A stretch of DNA of 23,478 nt, taken from assembly GCA_001563965.1 (NCBI GenBank), contig LKMS01000003.1, positions 1 through 23,478 of the forward strand. Reading direction: 5' to 3'. Below, one piece after another: positions 1 to 7,861 of the stretch (position 1 is the stretch's first letter; each line of letters starts with the position of its first letter). Position numbers and translations under genes: made by a program. The stretch comes from Haloferacaceae archaeon PL-Br10_E2g29. GTDB taxonomy: Archaea; Halobacteriota; Halobacteria; Halobacteriales; Haloferacaceae. The notes below the pieces were generated by a model that saw only the letters and a program-made list of their open reading frames with translations, was not told the DNA's origin and did not search any database.

Positions 1-1001
1 CGCCAGTAGGTGCCGTGTTTGCGCCGGAGCGTCGCGAAGTTGTCGTGGTACCGGTCGGTTCGGTCGACCGGCATCGGGACGACGGTTTCGTCGGCGACGA
101 CGCGCTCGACGGCCTGTTCGATCGAGTCGAGATCGCGGGGGAACGCGACCTTGTCGGTCTCGGTCGCGCTGTTGAGCACGGACTCGAAGACAGCGATTCG
201 GTTTTCGTGCCAGCCATCTGCGAGAATCACCTCGGGGTCGGCGTCGGCCTCGTACAGATCCGGCGGGAAAAACGGCGCGTTGACGCCAAGCGCGAGCAAC
301 GGGCCGGCCACCCGGAGCGCGTAGGTGAAGTACCGCGGCAGATCCATCGCCTGCTGCATCTGGTAGTGGGGCTGGATCGAGGTGATGAGGCTCTCAGGCA
401 TGAGCGTCTCGGCCTCGATGTCGACGTGCGGGGCGTCGACGCGGAAGGAGTCGTCGCCAAGTGCGGCGTTGGCCATCGCGTGGTAGCGCACCGCGTCGGT
501 CATGTTGGTCGCAATCCGGATGCCGTCGTCGTCGACGCTGTCGGTGAGATAGCCGCGGGCGGTTTCGCCCGTCGGCGGAATCGTCCACAGCGCGTCGCTG
601 ACGAGGCGCAACCCCTCGGGGCGACTGCAGTCGAGTGCGGCGGTAAGCCGGCTACAGACCTCCGATTCGATTGCTCGAAGGCCGTGGTGATTGAACGGCT
701 GGGGGCTGGCGGTCATCTCGGCGTTGTGGAGGCCGAGTTCTTTTTCGAAGCCGATCAGTTCCAACAGGCGTCGCGGGACGCGTGCGAGCGCGAACTCCTC
801 GTCGGCCTCGCTGTGCCAGCGGTCGTCGGTCACCGCGTAAAACTCGTACTCGAGGCCGAGAATCGACTGATGGTTGTCGAATGCGCCGTCGGCGAGTGCC
901 GACAACACGAAGTCGGCGTCGGTGGCGGCCTCCGCGCGAAATTCGTCGGTGTCGACGGCCAACACGTCGCGGACGGCGCGAGCCAGCTCGGACTGGGTCA
1001 T
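1..1001 (-). CDS. Glutamate-cysteine ligase family (GCS2-like) protein, 3' end cut by window edge
   Basis: The reading frame opens with ATG at 999-1001 and runs leftward without a stop to base 1, giving about 333 N-terminal residues; the C-terminus lies outside the window. Seen: an early LGLEYEFYAV segment (about residues 48-57), which resembles the substrate-binding start of the GCS2/carboxylate-amine ligase fold, then ELGLHNAEMTASPQPFNHHG (about 87-106) and an RRKHGTYWR segment at the truncated end. Family knowledge: GCS2 enzymes ligate glutamate or related acids to amines using ATP, as in gamma-glutamylcysteine synthesis in haloarchaea. The N-terminal helical extension before the GLEYEF motif and the overall sequence do not match the canonical short haloarchaeal GshA as I remember it, so I assign only the superfamily. 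It is divergent from the Old Yellow Enzyme gene, with a 94-bp shared intergenic region. Confidence 0.6.
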   Translation of the reverse strand, partial: MTQSELARAVRDVLAVDTDEFRAEAATDADFVLSALADGAFDNHQSILGLEYEFYAVTDDRWHSEADEEFALARVPRRLLELIGFEKELGLHNAEMTASPQPFNHHGLRAIESEVCSRLTAALDCSRPEGLRLVSDALWTIPPTGETARGYLTDSVDDDGIRIATNMTDAVRYHAMANAALGDDSFRVDAPHVDIEAETLMPESLITSIQPHYQMQQAMDLPRYFTYALRVAGPLLALGVNAPFFPPDLYEADADPEVILADGWHENRIAVFESVLNSATETDKVAFPRDLDSIEQAVERVVADETVVPMPVDRTDRYHDNFATLRRKHGTYW

Positions 1002-1095
1002 CGGTTGGGCGTAGTTCAACGGGCAAGCCTCTTGAAGTCACCTGAGTCGGGGCGGAATCCGCGGCTTCTTTCCGCGTGTCGCCCCACGTATCCAC

Positions 1096-2196
1096 ATGAC
1101 CGACGACCTGTTCTCATCGCTCTCACTTCGTGAGACCGAGCTGTCGAACCGCGTGATGGTCTCGCCGATGTGTCAGTACTCCTGTGACGCGCGCGACGGC
1201 CACCTCACCGACTGGCATCGCCAACACCTCGCAAGCCGCGCGGTCGGCGGTGCGGGCCTCGTGATGACCGAGGCGACCGCGGTCGAAAAGCGCGGCCGCA
1301 TTTCACCCGAGGATTTGGGCATCTGGGACGACGAACAGATCGAGGCGCTCGCCGACCTGACGGCGTTCATTCAAGCGCAAGGAAGCGTGCCCGCGATGCA
1401 GCTCGCTCATGCGGGTCGAAAGGCCTCGACGGGCCGGCCGTGGGAGGGCGGCGCACCGCTCGACCCGAGCGAGGGTGGCTGGCCCGTGATAGGCCCGACC
1501 GACGAACCGTATCCGCACCGCGATGGCACCCCGCCGGCGACAACACGGATGGGCACTGCCGACATCGACGCCGTTACCGAATCGTTTGCGGCGGCGGCCC
1601 GCCGTGCCGACGACGCGGGGTTCGAGATTGTCGAGGTGCACGCTGCCCACGGCTACCTGCTTCACGAGTTTCTCTCGCCGGTCACCAACAGCCGCGAGGA
1701 CGCCTACGGCGGGAGTTTCAAGAACCGAATCCGGTTTCCGCTCGAGGTCATCGACGCGGTGCGGGCCGTCTGGCCCGACGAGAAGCCGGTGTTTCTGCGG
1801 ATTTCGGCGACCGACTGGCTCGACGACCGGCCCTCGTGGAACCTCGACCAGTCGATTCGGTTTGCCGACCGGGCGGCCGCCCGCGGCGTCGACCTCATCG
1901 ACGTGAGCGGTGGCGGCATCCACCCCGACCAACAGCTTCCGGCCGCCGGGCCGGGCTACCAGACCGGCTATGCAAGCCGGCTCAAAGCCGAAACCGACCA
2001 CGACGTTGCGGTCGGCGCGGTCGGCGCGATCACCGCCCCGGCGCAGGCCGACGCGGTTATCCGAACCGGCCAATCCGATCTCGCGATAATCGGCCGCGAG
2101 CATCTGCGCGACCCGTACTTCACGTTGCACGCGGCAGCCGAGCTGGGCCGTGAAGATGCGGTGTCGGTGCCGCCGCAGTATCGCCGGGCGTTCTAA
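1096..2196 (+). CDS. Old Yellow Enzyme family NADH:flavin oxidoreductase (YqjM-like)
   Basis: 366 residues, the usual length for the YqjM/xenobiotic reductase class. It is an FMN-dependent TIM-barrel enzyme that reduces activated C=C bonds, taking electrons from NAD(P)H. Visible signatures: N-terminal SPMCQYS with Cys26 and Tyr28, the redox-tuning cysteine and active-site tyrosine of the YqjM class; QLAHAGR (102-108) with Gln102 for FMN; the substrate-binding pair in HAAHGYLL (His182, His185, Tyr187); NSREDAYGGSFKNR (198-211); the phosphate-binding IIGREHLRDP stretch (331-340); and the C-terminal QYRRAF that this class uses at its dimer interface. The first ATG of the frame at 1096 fits the N-terminal alignment, so the start is well supported. 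It stands alone, convergent with the methionine synthase genes. The physiological substrate cannot be read from the sequence. Confidence 0.93.
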   Translation: MTDDLFSSLSLRETELSNRVMVSPMCQYSCDARDGHLTDWHRQHLASRAVGGAGLVMTEATAVEKRGRISPEDLGIWDDEQIEALADLTAFIQAQGSVPAMQLAHAGRKASTGRPWEGGAPLDPSEGGWPVIGPTDEPYPHRDGTPPATTRMGTADIDAVTESFAAAARRADDAGFEIVEVHAAHGYLLHEFLSPVTNSREDAYGGSFKNRIRFPLEVIDAVRAVWPDEKPVFLRISATDWLDDRPSWNLDQSIRFADRAAARGVDLIDVSGGGIHPDQQLPAAGPGYQTGYASRLKAETDHDVAVGAVGAITAPAQADAVIRTGQSDLAIIGREHLRDPYFTLHAAAELGREDAVSVPPQYRRAF

Positions 2197-2228
2197 ACGG
2201 GGTGGGAACTGCGACCGTTCGAACGAAT

Positions 2229-2234
2229 AAAAAA
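2229..2234 (-). terminator. T-run terminator after the methionine synthase operon
   Basis: On the minus strand a run of six T residues (followed by ATT) lies 11 bases after the stop codon of the downstream methionine synthase gene. Archaeal RNA polymerase terminates at such U-rich tracts without needing a hairpin, so this is a plausible 3' end for the two-gene transcript. Confidence 0.5.
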
Positions 2235-2245
2235 TCCGCGCCGCG

Positions 2246-3319
2246 TTAGTCAGCCAGCGCCAGCGGTTCGTCGAGGTCGATCTCGCCGGAATCGAGTTCG
2301 GCCTCGACCTCGCGGGTCGCTTTTACCATGTTTGCCATCTTGCCGTAGGCGATCTCACGCGGCAGGAGCTTCACACCACAGTCGGGGCTGATCGTGAGTC
2401 GTTCCGGCGGGACGACTTTCAGGCCCTGTTTGATGTTTGCTTTGATTTCCTCGACGGTCTCGATCTCGGCGGTGTGAACGTCCACAACGCCGAGTGCGAG
2501 ATCCGGCACGAACTCCGGCTCGGTGAACACGTCGATCTGCTCGTAGCCACCGTTGCAGAGTTCGAGGTCGAACTCGTCGATCGGGTAGTCGTTGAGTTCG
2601 GGGTAGATCCGCGAGTAGTCGCCGTAACAGACGTGCAGGCCGATCCGCACGTCTTCCGGAATCCCGCTGACGATGCGGTCGAGTGCCTCACCGACAATCG
2701 CGTGGTCGTCCGGCGTCGTCGCCAGGGCGGGCTCGTCGATCTGGATATACTTGGCTCCGGCTTCGACGAGGCGTTCGATCTCGATGTTGACCAGGTCGGC
2801 CAGTTCGTAAACGAGTTCCTCTTCGGTGTCGTACGCCTCGTTGAACGCCCAGTTGCCCAGGGTGTACGGTCCGGTAATCGGGACTTTGACGGGCTTGCTG
2901 GCGACGTTGTTGGTGAACTCGAACTCGTCGACGAGCCACGGCTCGTCATATTCAACGGGTGCCGAGACCGACGGCTTGTCGAAGTAGTTGTGTCCCCAGA
3001 CCTTGACGGGGCCGTTGAACTCGTAGCCCCGAATGCGCTCGGCGAAGAACTCGACCATCTCGTTGCGGCGCATCTCGCCGTCGACAACGGTGTCGAGCCC
3101 CGCCCGTTCGTGTTCGTTCGTGATCAGTCGGCAGGCATCGTCGTGGGCCTCTTCGAGGTCATCGGCGTCGAACTTCGAGTCCTCGTCGTCGACGAGTTCG
3201 TCGGCGCGGTTGAGCCATTTCGGCTTGGGGTACGAGCCAACGACGGTCGTGAGCAAAAAGTGCTCGTGTGGATGGTCGTCGGGGCGGAACTGCGCGCGGT
3301 TGTCGGCGGGTCGGCTCAT
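2246..3319 (-). CDS. metE: Methionine synthase, cobalamin-independent, catalytic (C-terminal-half type) protein
   Basis: 357 residues corresponding to the C-terminal barrel of MetE, which transfers a methyl group to homocysteine. Seen: the TTVVGSYPKP opening (24-33) typical of MetE C-terminal domains, ITGPYTLG (148-155), QIDEPAL (193-199), a zinc-site HVC pair (His229, Cys231), ELCNGG with Glu253 as the likely third ligand, and SPDCGVK with Cys314 as the last ligand. The frame extends upstream to 3469, but the ATG at 3317-3319 is preferred because it overlaps the stop of the upstream gene by four bases (ATGA) and gives a normal N-terminus. That overlap implies translational coupling with the partner. 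The methyl donor in haloarchaea is presumed to be a methyl-folate; the sequence does not show it directly. Symbol used in the broad sense; haloarchaeal genomes often carry metE1/metE2. Confidence 0.9.
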   Translation of the reverse strand: MSRPADNRAQFRPDDHPHEHFLLTTVVGSYPKPKWLNRADELVDDEDSKFDADDLEEAHDDACRLITNEHERAGLDTVVDGEMRRNEMVEFFAERIRGYEFNGPVKVWGHNYFDKPSVSAPVEYDEPWLVDEFEFTNNVASKPVKVPITGPYTLGNWAFNEAYDTEEELVYELADLVNIEIERLVEAGAKYIQIDEPALATTPDDHAIVGEALDRIVSGIPEDVRIGLHVCYGDYSRIYPELNDYPIDEFDLELCNGGYEQIDVFTEPEFVPDLALGVVDVHTAEIETVEEIKANIKQGLKVVPPERLTISPDCGVKLLPREIAYGKMANMVKATREVEAELDSGEIDLDEPLALAD

Positions 3320-4332
3320 GCGGTCACCTCCTCTTCGGGGGCGGCGGCCGCACCGGCAATCGCCTCGAGTTTGGCGCGGTGTTTGTTTACGGGCAGATAG
3401 AACGGTTCGGTGTTCGTCGAGAGGTAGAGCCGGTCGAACTCCTGGACGGGAATCTGGTTTTCGAACCACTCGACGCGTTCTTCGAGCGTCTCGGCTGATT
3501 CGACCAGTGTGTTCTGGCCGTCGGCAACGCCGAGCAGCGCGGCGTCTTTGGTACCGAACTCGGTGATGTTCGAGAGCGTTTGTGCACGGTCGCCGGCAAC
3601 GAGGTCGAAGCCGAGCGCCTCGACGTCGGCGTCCATCAGGTGGGCGTAGGTTTTCTCGTCAAGCGCGCCGAAGTAGGTGTGGACGACGACGTCGGCGTCG
3701 GTTTCTCCCGCCACGGTGTCGACCATCTCGGCGAGTTCCGCTTGCTGGTCTTCGTTTGGCGCGTTTTCGACCAGCGATGGCTCGTGGAGGACGAGCGTTT
3801 TGTGGTCGGGGAACGCGGCGACCTCACCGGCGAGAAAGTCAGCGATGGCGGCGAAAAAGTCGCCCTCGTTGCCGTAGTGGTAGTCACTTGCGAGGTCGAA
3901 CAGCGAGTACGGGCCAGGAAGAACCGCCTGAAGTGACTCGGCGGGCGACTCGATCTGGTCGGCGGCCGCGCGTAGTTCGTCGGCCACGTCGCCAGAGAAC
4001 GTGAGTTCGCCGTTGACGCGGGGGTCGCGGTAGAAGTTGTTGTTGTCGTAGTACCGGACAATGCCGTTGGGGTCGACGTTCTCGTGGGTCGAAAGCGGGT
4101 GTGCGAGCATGTCGTCCCAGCGGAGTTGGCCCTCAACGACGCGGTCGAGGCCCGCGGCCTGTTGTTCGGTGAGTACTTCGGCGCGATACTCCTCGTAGGC
4201 GCTGGTGATTATGTCGCTTTCGGCCCCGGAGATCAGGTCGTGTTTCTGGTGGCCTTTGAGATCCGACAGCCGCTGTTTTGCCGGATCGGGAAGGGGAAAG
4301 AGCCCCGTTGTCGTGGCAACTCGTTCAGTCAT
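3316..4332 (-). CDS. metE: Methionine synthase-like protein, N-terminal-half type, lacking the zinc site
   Basis: 338 residues with the COG0620/UROD-like barrel of MetE. Seen: TTGLFPLPD at the start (8-16), LPGPYSLFDLA (138-148), LHEPSL (182-187) in place of the QIDEPAL of its partner, and VVHTYF (216-221) where the catalytic half has the zinc-binding H-x-C; here the second ligand is Tyr220. No CxH/DCG zinc motif is present later. It is therefore a poor candidate for the methyl transfer step and more likely the folate-binding or structural half of a split MetE. Its length plus the downstream 357 residues is close to that of full-length fused MetE (about 750). Promoter elements sit directly upstream at 4361-4367, making this the first gene of a two-gene operon. 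Confidence 0.82.
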   Translation of the reverse strand: MTERVATTTGLFPLPDPAKQRLSDLKGHQKHDLISGAESDIITSAYEEYRAEVLTEQQAAGLDRVVEGQLRWDDMLAHPLSTHENVDPNGIVRYYDNNNFYRDPRVNGELTFSGDVADELRAAADQIESPAESLQAVLPGPYSLFDLASDYHYGNEGDFFAAIADFLAGEVAAFPDHKTLVLHEPSLVENAPNEDQQAELAEMVDTVAGETDADVVVHTYFGALDEKTYAHLMDADVEALGFDLVAGDRAQTLSNITEFGTKDAALLGVADGQNTLVESAETLEERVEWFENQIPVQEFDRLYLSTNTEPFYLPVNKHRAKLEAIAGAAAAPEEEVTA

Positions 4333-4360
4333 CGTCTGTTGTTGGGGATGACGCTGCTTA

Positions 4361-4367
4361 ATATTTA
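4361..4367 (-). promoter_or_regulatory. TATA-like box of the metE operon in an AT-rich island
   Basis: On the minus strand TAAATAT lies about 29-35 bases before the ATG at 4332, which puts the expected transcription start within a few bases of the start codon. The surrounding 4358-4400 is strikingly AT-rich against the GC-rich genome and contains a second copy of the TAATATTTA core at 4391-4399. Confidence 0.6.
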
Positions 4368-4405
4368 CTAAGTGTATTTATGTTTTCAAGTAATATTTAA
4401 TCCGC

Positions 4406-5056
4406 TCACGGATCGACCGTCAGTTTGAGAATCGAGAGCACCTCGAACGGGTAGGACGCTTGGGCGACCTCCGCAACAGCGAAGCCGACCTCGCGGGCGT
4501 AGTCGACAACGGCGTCGTAGCCGGTGAGACTGCTGACCAACAGGAACGCCGCACCGCCAGTGGTCAGCACGCGGGGCGCGTCATCGAGAAACGGGATAAT
4601 GAGGCGGCGGCCGTCCGTCCCCCCCGAAAGCGCGTGTTCCATCCAGTCGTCCCATTCGTTGTCGGGATCGGTCGGCAGATACGGTGGGTTGAAAACGAGA
4701 GAGTCGATCGAGTGGTCGGCGAACCCGTCGAGCAGATTCGCGCGGACGACCGCGAGGCCCCGGTCGCGGGCCTGTCGACAGGCGTGTGGGTTGAGGTCGC
4801 TGGCGACGACGTGGGTGTCGAGTTCGGCGGTAAGCTGTTCGGCAACCCAGCCCGAGCCCGTGCCGACCTCAAGCAGTCGCGTCGGCGATGAGGCGGTTGC
4901 TGTTTCGTGTTTCTGGGAATCCGTATTTGAAAGCGACTCTATCACTGCACGCGCGAGCAACGCCGAATCCTCGGCCGGTTGGTAGACATGGGGTTCGAGC
5001 CCGCGCCGGTCGGCCAGTCGGCTTCGAGAGTCATCCGACAGCTTCTCGTCGGTCAT
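4406..5056 (-). CDS. HemK2/PrmC-type N5-glutamine methyltransferase (release factor or other protein target)
   Basis: 216 residues, the size of archaeal/eukaryal HemK2 (Mtq2) enzymes, which lack the N-terminal domain of bacterial PrmC. Seen: HVYQPAEDSALLA (23-35), the HemK2 hallmark just before the SAM site; LLEVGTGSGWVA (61-72), SAM motif I; SDLNPHA (86-92) with the acidic ribose-binding residue; and NPPYLP (123-128), the catalytic motif that orients the glutamine amide. The known role of the family is methylation of the GGQ glutamine of release factor aRF1. The start overlaps the stop of mscS by four bases (ATGA at 5053-5056), so it is the last gene of the rpl21e-to-hemK block. A poorly conserved Ser/Thr-rich insertion (about 41-59) precedes motif I. 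Confidence 0.88.
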   Translation of the reverse strand: MTDEKLSDDSRSRLADRRGLEPHVYQPAEDSALLARAVIESLSNTDSQKHETATASSPTRLLEVGTGSGWVAEQLTAELDTHVVASDLNPHACRQARDRGLAVVRANLLDGFADHSIDSLVFNPPYLPTDPDNEWDDWMEHALSGGTDGRRLIIPFLDDAPRVLTTGGAAFLLVSSLTGYDAVVDYAREVGFAVAEVAQASYPFEVLSILKLTVDP

Positions 5057-6219
5057 CGGTCGATCGCCTCCGTCGTCGTGTTCGGTGTCTCGTCGTCGCC
5101 GTCGACCGGTTGGTCGCCATCGGCAGCCGTCGGCTGGGAGCCGTCGGCAACGCGGAAGCCGCCGGTTTCGGCCCGACCCGTGAGTTCGCGCTGTGGGTAG
5201 GGGATTTTGATGTCAGCTTCGCTGAATGCGGTGTGGATTTCCCCGATCATTTCCGTCCGAGCCTGTGCGCGTTTTCGGGCGCTCGGCTTGTCGATCCAGC
5301 CGCGGACGGTCAGTTGGATCGCCGAGTCGCCAAAGCCCGCGGTGACGACGTGTGGTGCAGGCCCGTCAAGCAGGCAGTCGAGTTCCGAGACAGCAGTGTG
5401 CGCGATTTCGCTGGCATGCGAGAGATCGGATTCGTAGTCGACGCCGACGGCGACTTCGATGCGGAGGCGACCACGGCGGGTTCGGTTGGTGATTGCCCGC
5501 GCGTTCACCTCGTCGTTCGGAATGATGACGTACTCGCCGTCGAACGACCGTATTCTGGTGTTGACGATGGTGATGTCGGTCACGATTCCCTCGTTGTCGC
5601 CGACGGCGATCCAGTCGCCGACCTCGAACGGCTTCGAGAACATGATCACGAAGCCAGCCAGCACCGACCCGAGCGTCTGGCGGGCGGCCATCCCGACGAC
5701 GATACCGAGAAAGCCCGCCCCAACCAGCAGGCCGCCGATGTTGTCGGTGAACAAGCCGATGACGATGAGCGCGCCGAAGGTGTAGATGGTGACCTGCGAG
5801 AGTCGGTGAAGGATTTCACGTTCGTGGACGCTCAGCGTTTCGTGATCGGAGGCGAGGTCTTTGATTAGGTGTCCGACGAAATCCGACAGGGCGTACGCGC
5901 CGCCGAGAATGACGAACGAAAGGACGATGTTCGTGACCTGTGTTCGCAGTTCGATTCCCGTGTAGGCGCTTTCGAGCGCCGAATCGAGCCCCCAGAGGAC
6001 GACGATGCCGAACAGACCGCTGGCGGTGATGAGCGCCAGCACTCCCGACAGCGAGAGGGCAACCCACGCGTCGAGGTCGCGGTCACGTCGCCACCGCCCG
6101 GTCACCTGTTTGAGCAACACGAGACCGACAAGAACGCCCAGCGTGATCGCGAGCGAGACGGCGTTGTCGGTCAGCCAGCCGACCATCCCGAGCACGAGCC
6201 ACTCGGAGGAACCAGTCAT
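5053..6219 (-). CDS. mscS: MscS-family mechanosensitive ion channel
   Basis: 388 residues. The MscS family forms heptameric membrane channels that open under tension during osmotic downshock, important in a halophile. Seen: hydrophobic segments at about 20-37, 52-77, 95-115 and 141-157, then the pore-lining Gly/Ala-rich helix region (161-194, containing GMAARQTLGSVLAGF) running straight into FSKPFEVGDWI (194-204), the beta-domain start, and VIIPNDEV (231-238). The C-terminal cytoplasmic domain is present, followed by an acidic, low-complexity tail (about 360-388). The ATG is 5 bases after the ksgA stop, and the stop overlaps the methyltransferase start. The gene thus sits inside an otherwise RNA/translation operon. 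Confidence 0.93.
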   Translation of the reverse strand: MTGSSEWLVLGMVGWLTDNAVSLAITLGVLVGLVLLKQVTGRWRRDRDLDAWVALSLSGVLALITASGLFGIVVLWGLDSALESAYTGIELRTQVTNIVLSFVILGGAYALSDFVGHLIKDLASDHETLSVHEREILHRLSQVTIYTFGALIVIGLFTDNIGGLLVGAGFLGIVVGMAARQTLGSVLAGFVIMFSKPFEVGDWIAVGDNEGIVTDITIVNTRIRSFDGEYVIIPNDEVNARAITNRTRRGRLRIEVAVGVDYESDLSHASEIAHTAVSELDCLLDGPAPHVVTAGFGDSAIQLTVRGWIDKPSARKRAQARTEMIGEIHTAFSEADIKIPYPQRELTGRAETGGFRVADGSQPTAADGDQPVDGDDETPNTTTEAIDR

Positions 6220-6224
6220 CGGTG

Positions 6225-7124
6225 TTACCCGACCTGTGGGTCGACCACGCTGTGTTCGGCCGCAAGTGTGGCCAACGCGGCAAACTCGCGCGGCGAAACG
6301 GTGCCAGCACGGCGACTGAGGAGCGATTCGTCGGCCGCGGCAACGACCGCGTCGGGATCGACGAGTCCCGAAATGTGAGCGGTGTTGCGGATCGCGTTAC
6401 GCATCGTTTTTCGGCGCTGGGTGAACAGCGCCTTGACGAACCGGAGGAAGAACTGTTCGTCGTCGACCGTGTAATCGGGCTCACGCGGCGTGAGCCGAAC
6501 AATCGCACTTTGGACGGCCGGCTGGGGATCGAACGCGGTGTTCGGCACGCGCTCGACGAGTTCGACGTTCGCGTAGTGCTGGGCGCTCACCGAGAGCCGC
6601 CCGTAGGCGTCGGTGCCGACATCGGCGACCATCCGCTCGGCGAACTCGCGCTGGAACATCAACACGAGCGGCCGGCCGAGCGGGAGCAGGCGAAACGCGA
6701 TTTCGCTGGATGCGCTGTACGGCAGGTTTGAAACGCACGCCGAAAACAACGGCAGCGACACGTCGAGTGCGTCGCCCTCGATAACGGTGAGTCGGCCCGC
6801 AGCGATCGCCTCAGCGAACTCGCGTTCGAGATGGTCGACGAACACCGGATCGCGCTCGATGACGGTCACGTGGCCAGCAACGCCGAGCAGTCGGTCGGTG
6901 AGTACGCCGGGGCCGCCACCGATTTCGAGCAGATGGCTGATGTCACAGTCGGCGGGGAGGTAGCCCGGAATTCGGTCGACGACGCGGTCATCAATCAGAA
7001 AATGTTGGTCAAAATCCGGATTGCCGCGAGCGCCCGCTCGGCGGATGAGTTCGTCCGGGTCGCGCCCGGCCGCATCGAGAGTGCGAGCGTTCGAGTCGGG
7101 ATCGGAACCGTCCGAGCGCGTCAT
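6225..7124 (-). CDS. rsmA: 16S rRNA (adenine-N6,N6)-dimethyltransferase KsgA/Dim1
   Basis: 299 residues from the ATG at 7122-7124. It dimethylates two adjacent adenines in the 3'-terminal helix of 16S rRNA during small-subunit maturation. Seen: QHFLID (40-45), the Dim1 N-terminal signature; LLEIGGGPGVLT (65-76), SAM motif I; GDAL (117-120); catalytic NLPYSASSEI (133-142); and the C-terminal FxRFVKALFTQRRKT region that contacts rRNA. A GTG two codons upstream (7128-7130) is in frame and cannot be excluded. I prefer the ATG because a GTTTA box lies at 7151-7155, consistent with a leaderless transcript. It follows DUF655 after 121 bases that contain a T-run, and is 5 bases from mscS. Confidence 0.95.
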   Translation of the reverse strand: MTRSDGSDPDSNARTLDAAGRDPDELIRRAGARGNPDFDQHFLIDDRVVDRIPGYLPADCDISHLLEIGGGPGVLTDRLLGVAGHVTVIERDPVFVDHLEREFAEAIAAGRLTVIEGDALDVSLPLFSACVSNLPYSASSEIAFRLLPLGRPLVLMFQREFAERMVADVGTDAYGRLSVSAQHYANVELVERVPNTAFDPQPAVQSAIVRLTPREPDYTVDDEQFFLRFVKALFTQRRKTMRNAIRNTAHISGLVDPDAVVAAADESLLSRRAGTVSPREFAALATLAAEHSVVDPQVG

Positions 7125-7150
7125 TGCCACATGTTTCGGCTGGGCGGGCC

Positions 7151-7155
7151 TAAAC
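7151..7155 (-). promoter_or_regulatory. Possible TATA-like box for ksgA
   Basis: GTTTA on the minus strand lies about 27-31 bases upstream of the ATG at 7124. With the T-run terminator at 7207-7212, this suggests ksgA-mscS-hemK starts its own transcript rather than relying only on readthrough from DUF655. Confidence 0.4.
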
Positions 7156-7206
7156 GTCCCGCTTCGCGGAGACGACAGGTGGGCCCGGACGGCGGTGTGA
7201 TCGAAT

Positions 7207-7212
7207 AAAAAA
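7207..7212 (-). terminator. T-run terminator downstream of the DUF655 gene
   Basis: On the minus strand CCTTTTTTATTC lies 33-38 bases after the DUF655 stop codon. It is a U-rich tract of the type used for intrinsic archaeal termination. Confidence 0.5.
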
Positions 7213-7245
7213 GGCGGCTATGACCCAACCGATCAGCACGGTCGA

Positions 7246-7836
7246 TTACGACGGCCGAACGAAAATCTTGTACTTCAGTTCGTCATCGCGGAGCTCTTCG
7301 AGAATCCGCTCGGCGATCACTTCTTTGGGGCGGTGCAGACCGCCAACGCGTTCGGAAATCTCCTCGAAGCTCTCGAACGGCCCACGTTTTCGCTCGTCGA
7401 GAATCTTGTTTCTGAGCTTCTTGCCGATGCCGGGTAGCAAATTGAGTTGATGCAGCCGGAGCGAAATCGGCTGAGCGTCGTTGTAGACGTCGACAAACCG
7501 CTGTTCGTCGGCCTCGATAATCGCGTCGACCGCGTACTCAAGCTCCGAAACCGCCGACCGCGAGAGCCCGTCGAACGTGATCGACGACACCGACTCGATG
7601 ATTTCGTCGTCGGGATCGGGGCCGATGACGACGCGGTCGACGACGCCGATGTCGGCCTCGTCGGCCAGCGTGAGTTCAAGCAGTTCAAACGAGTCCTCAG
7701 CGACCGCGTACGCGATGGCGTCCTTTTGGTACTGCGGGCGCGAGTCGTCGGGCCGCCCACGAGGGAGATAATCAAGCACAACGGCATAGCGTGTCGCCAC
7801 CTCGCTGTCACCGTCGTCGCTCTCGGAGTGAGACAT
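7246..7836 (-). CDS. DUF655 family protein with helix-hairpin-helix motif
   Basis: 196 residues. Seen: an acidic haloarchaeal N-terminus (1-15), the AVVLDYLPRGRP opening (18-29) characteristic of DUF655, an OB-like middle with RVVIGPD (68-74), and a helix-hairpin-helix NLLPGIGKKLRNKIL (132-146) followed by RGPFESFEEISERVGGL, the usual follow-on of nucleic-acid-binding HhH domains. DUF655 is archaeal, nearly always next to rpl21e/rpoF and ksgA as here, and its function is not established. The context and the HhH suggest an RNA- or DNA-binding role in transcription or rRNA maturation (inference). It has its own TATA-like box at 7862-7870. It is separated from rpoF by a 166-base region that carries tandem repeats. 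Confidence 0.92.
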   Translation of the reverse strand: MSHSESDDGDSEVATRYAVVLDYLPRGRPDDSRPQYQKDAIAYAVAEDSFELLELTLADEADIGVVDRVVIGPDPDDEIIESVSSITFDGLSRSAVSELEYAVDAIIEADEQRFVDVYNDAQPISLRLHQLNLLPGIGKKLRNKILDERKRGPFESFEEISERVGGLHRPKEVIAERILEELRDDELKYKIFVRPS

Positions 7837-7861
7837 ACACGAGCGTATGCGAACGAACTAC

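Noticed and set aside
15..1133. 372-residue plus-strand frame
   Set aside because: Antisense shadow of the GCS2-like gene; basic/valine-rich composition without motifs, and it runs into the start of the Old Yellow Enzyme gene.
2474..3400. 308-residue plus-strand frame
   Set aside because: Antisense of the catalytic methionine synthase gene, which carries clear zinc motifs on the other strand.
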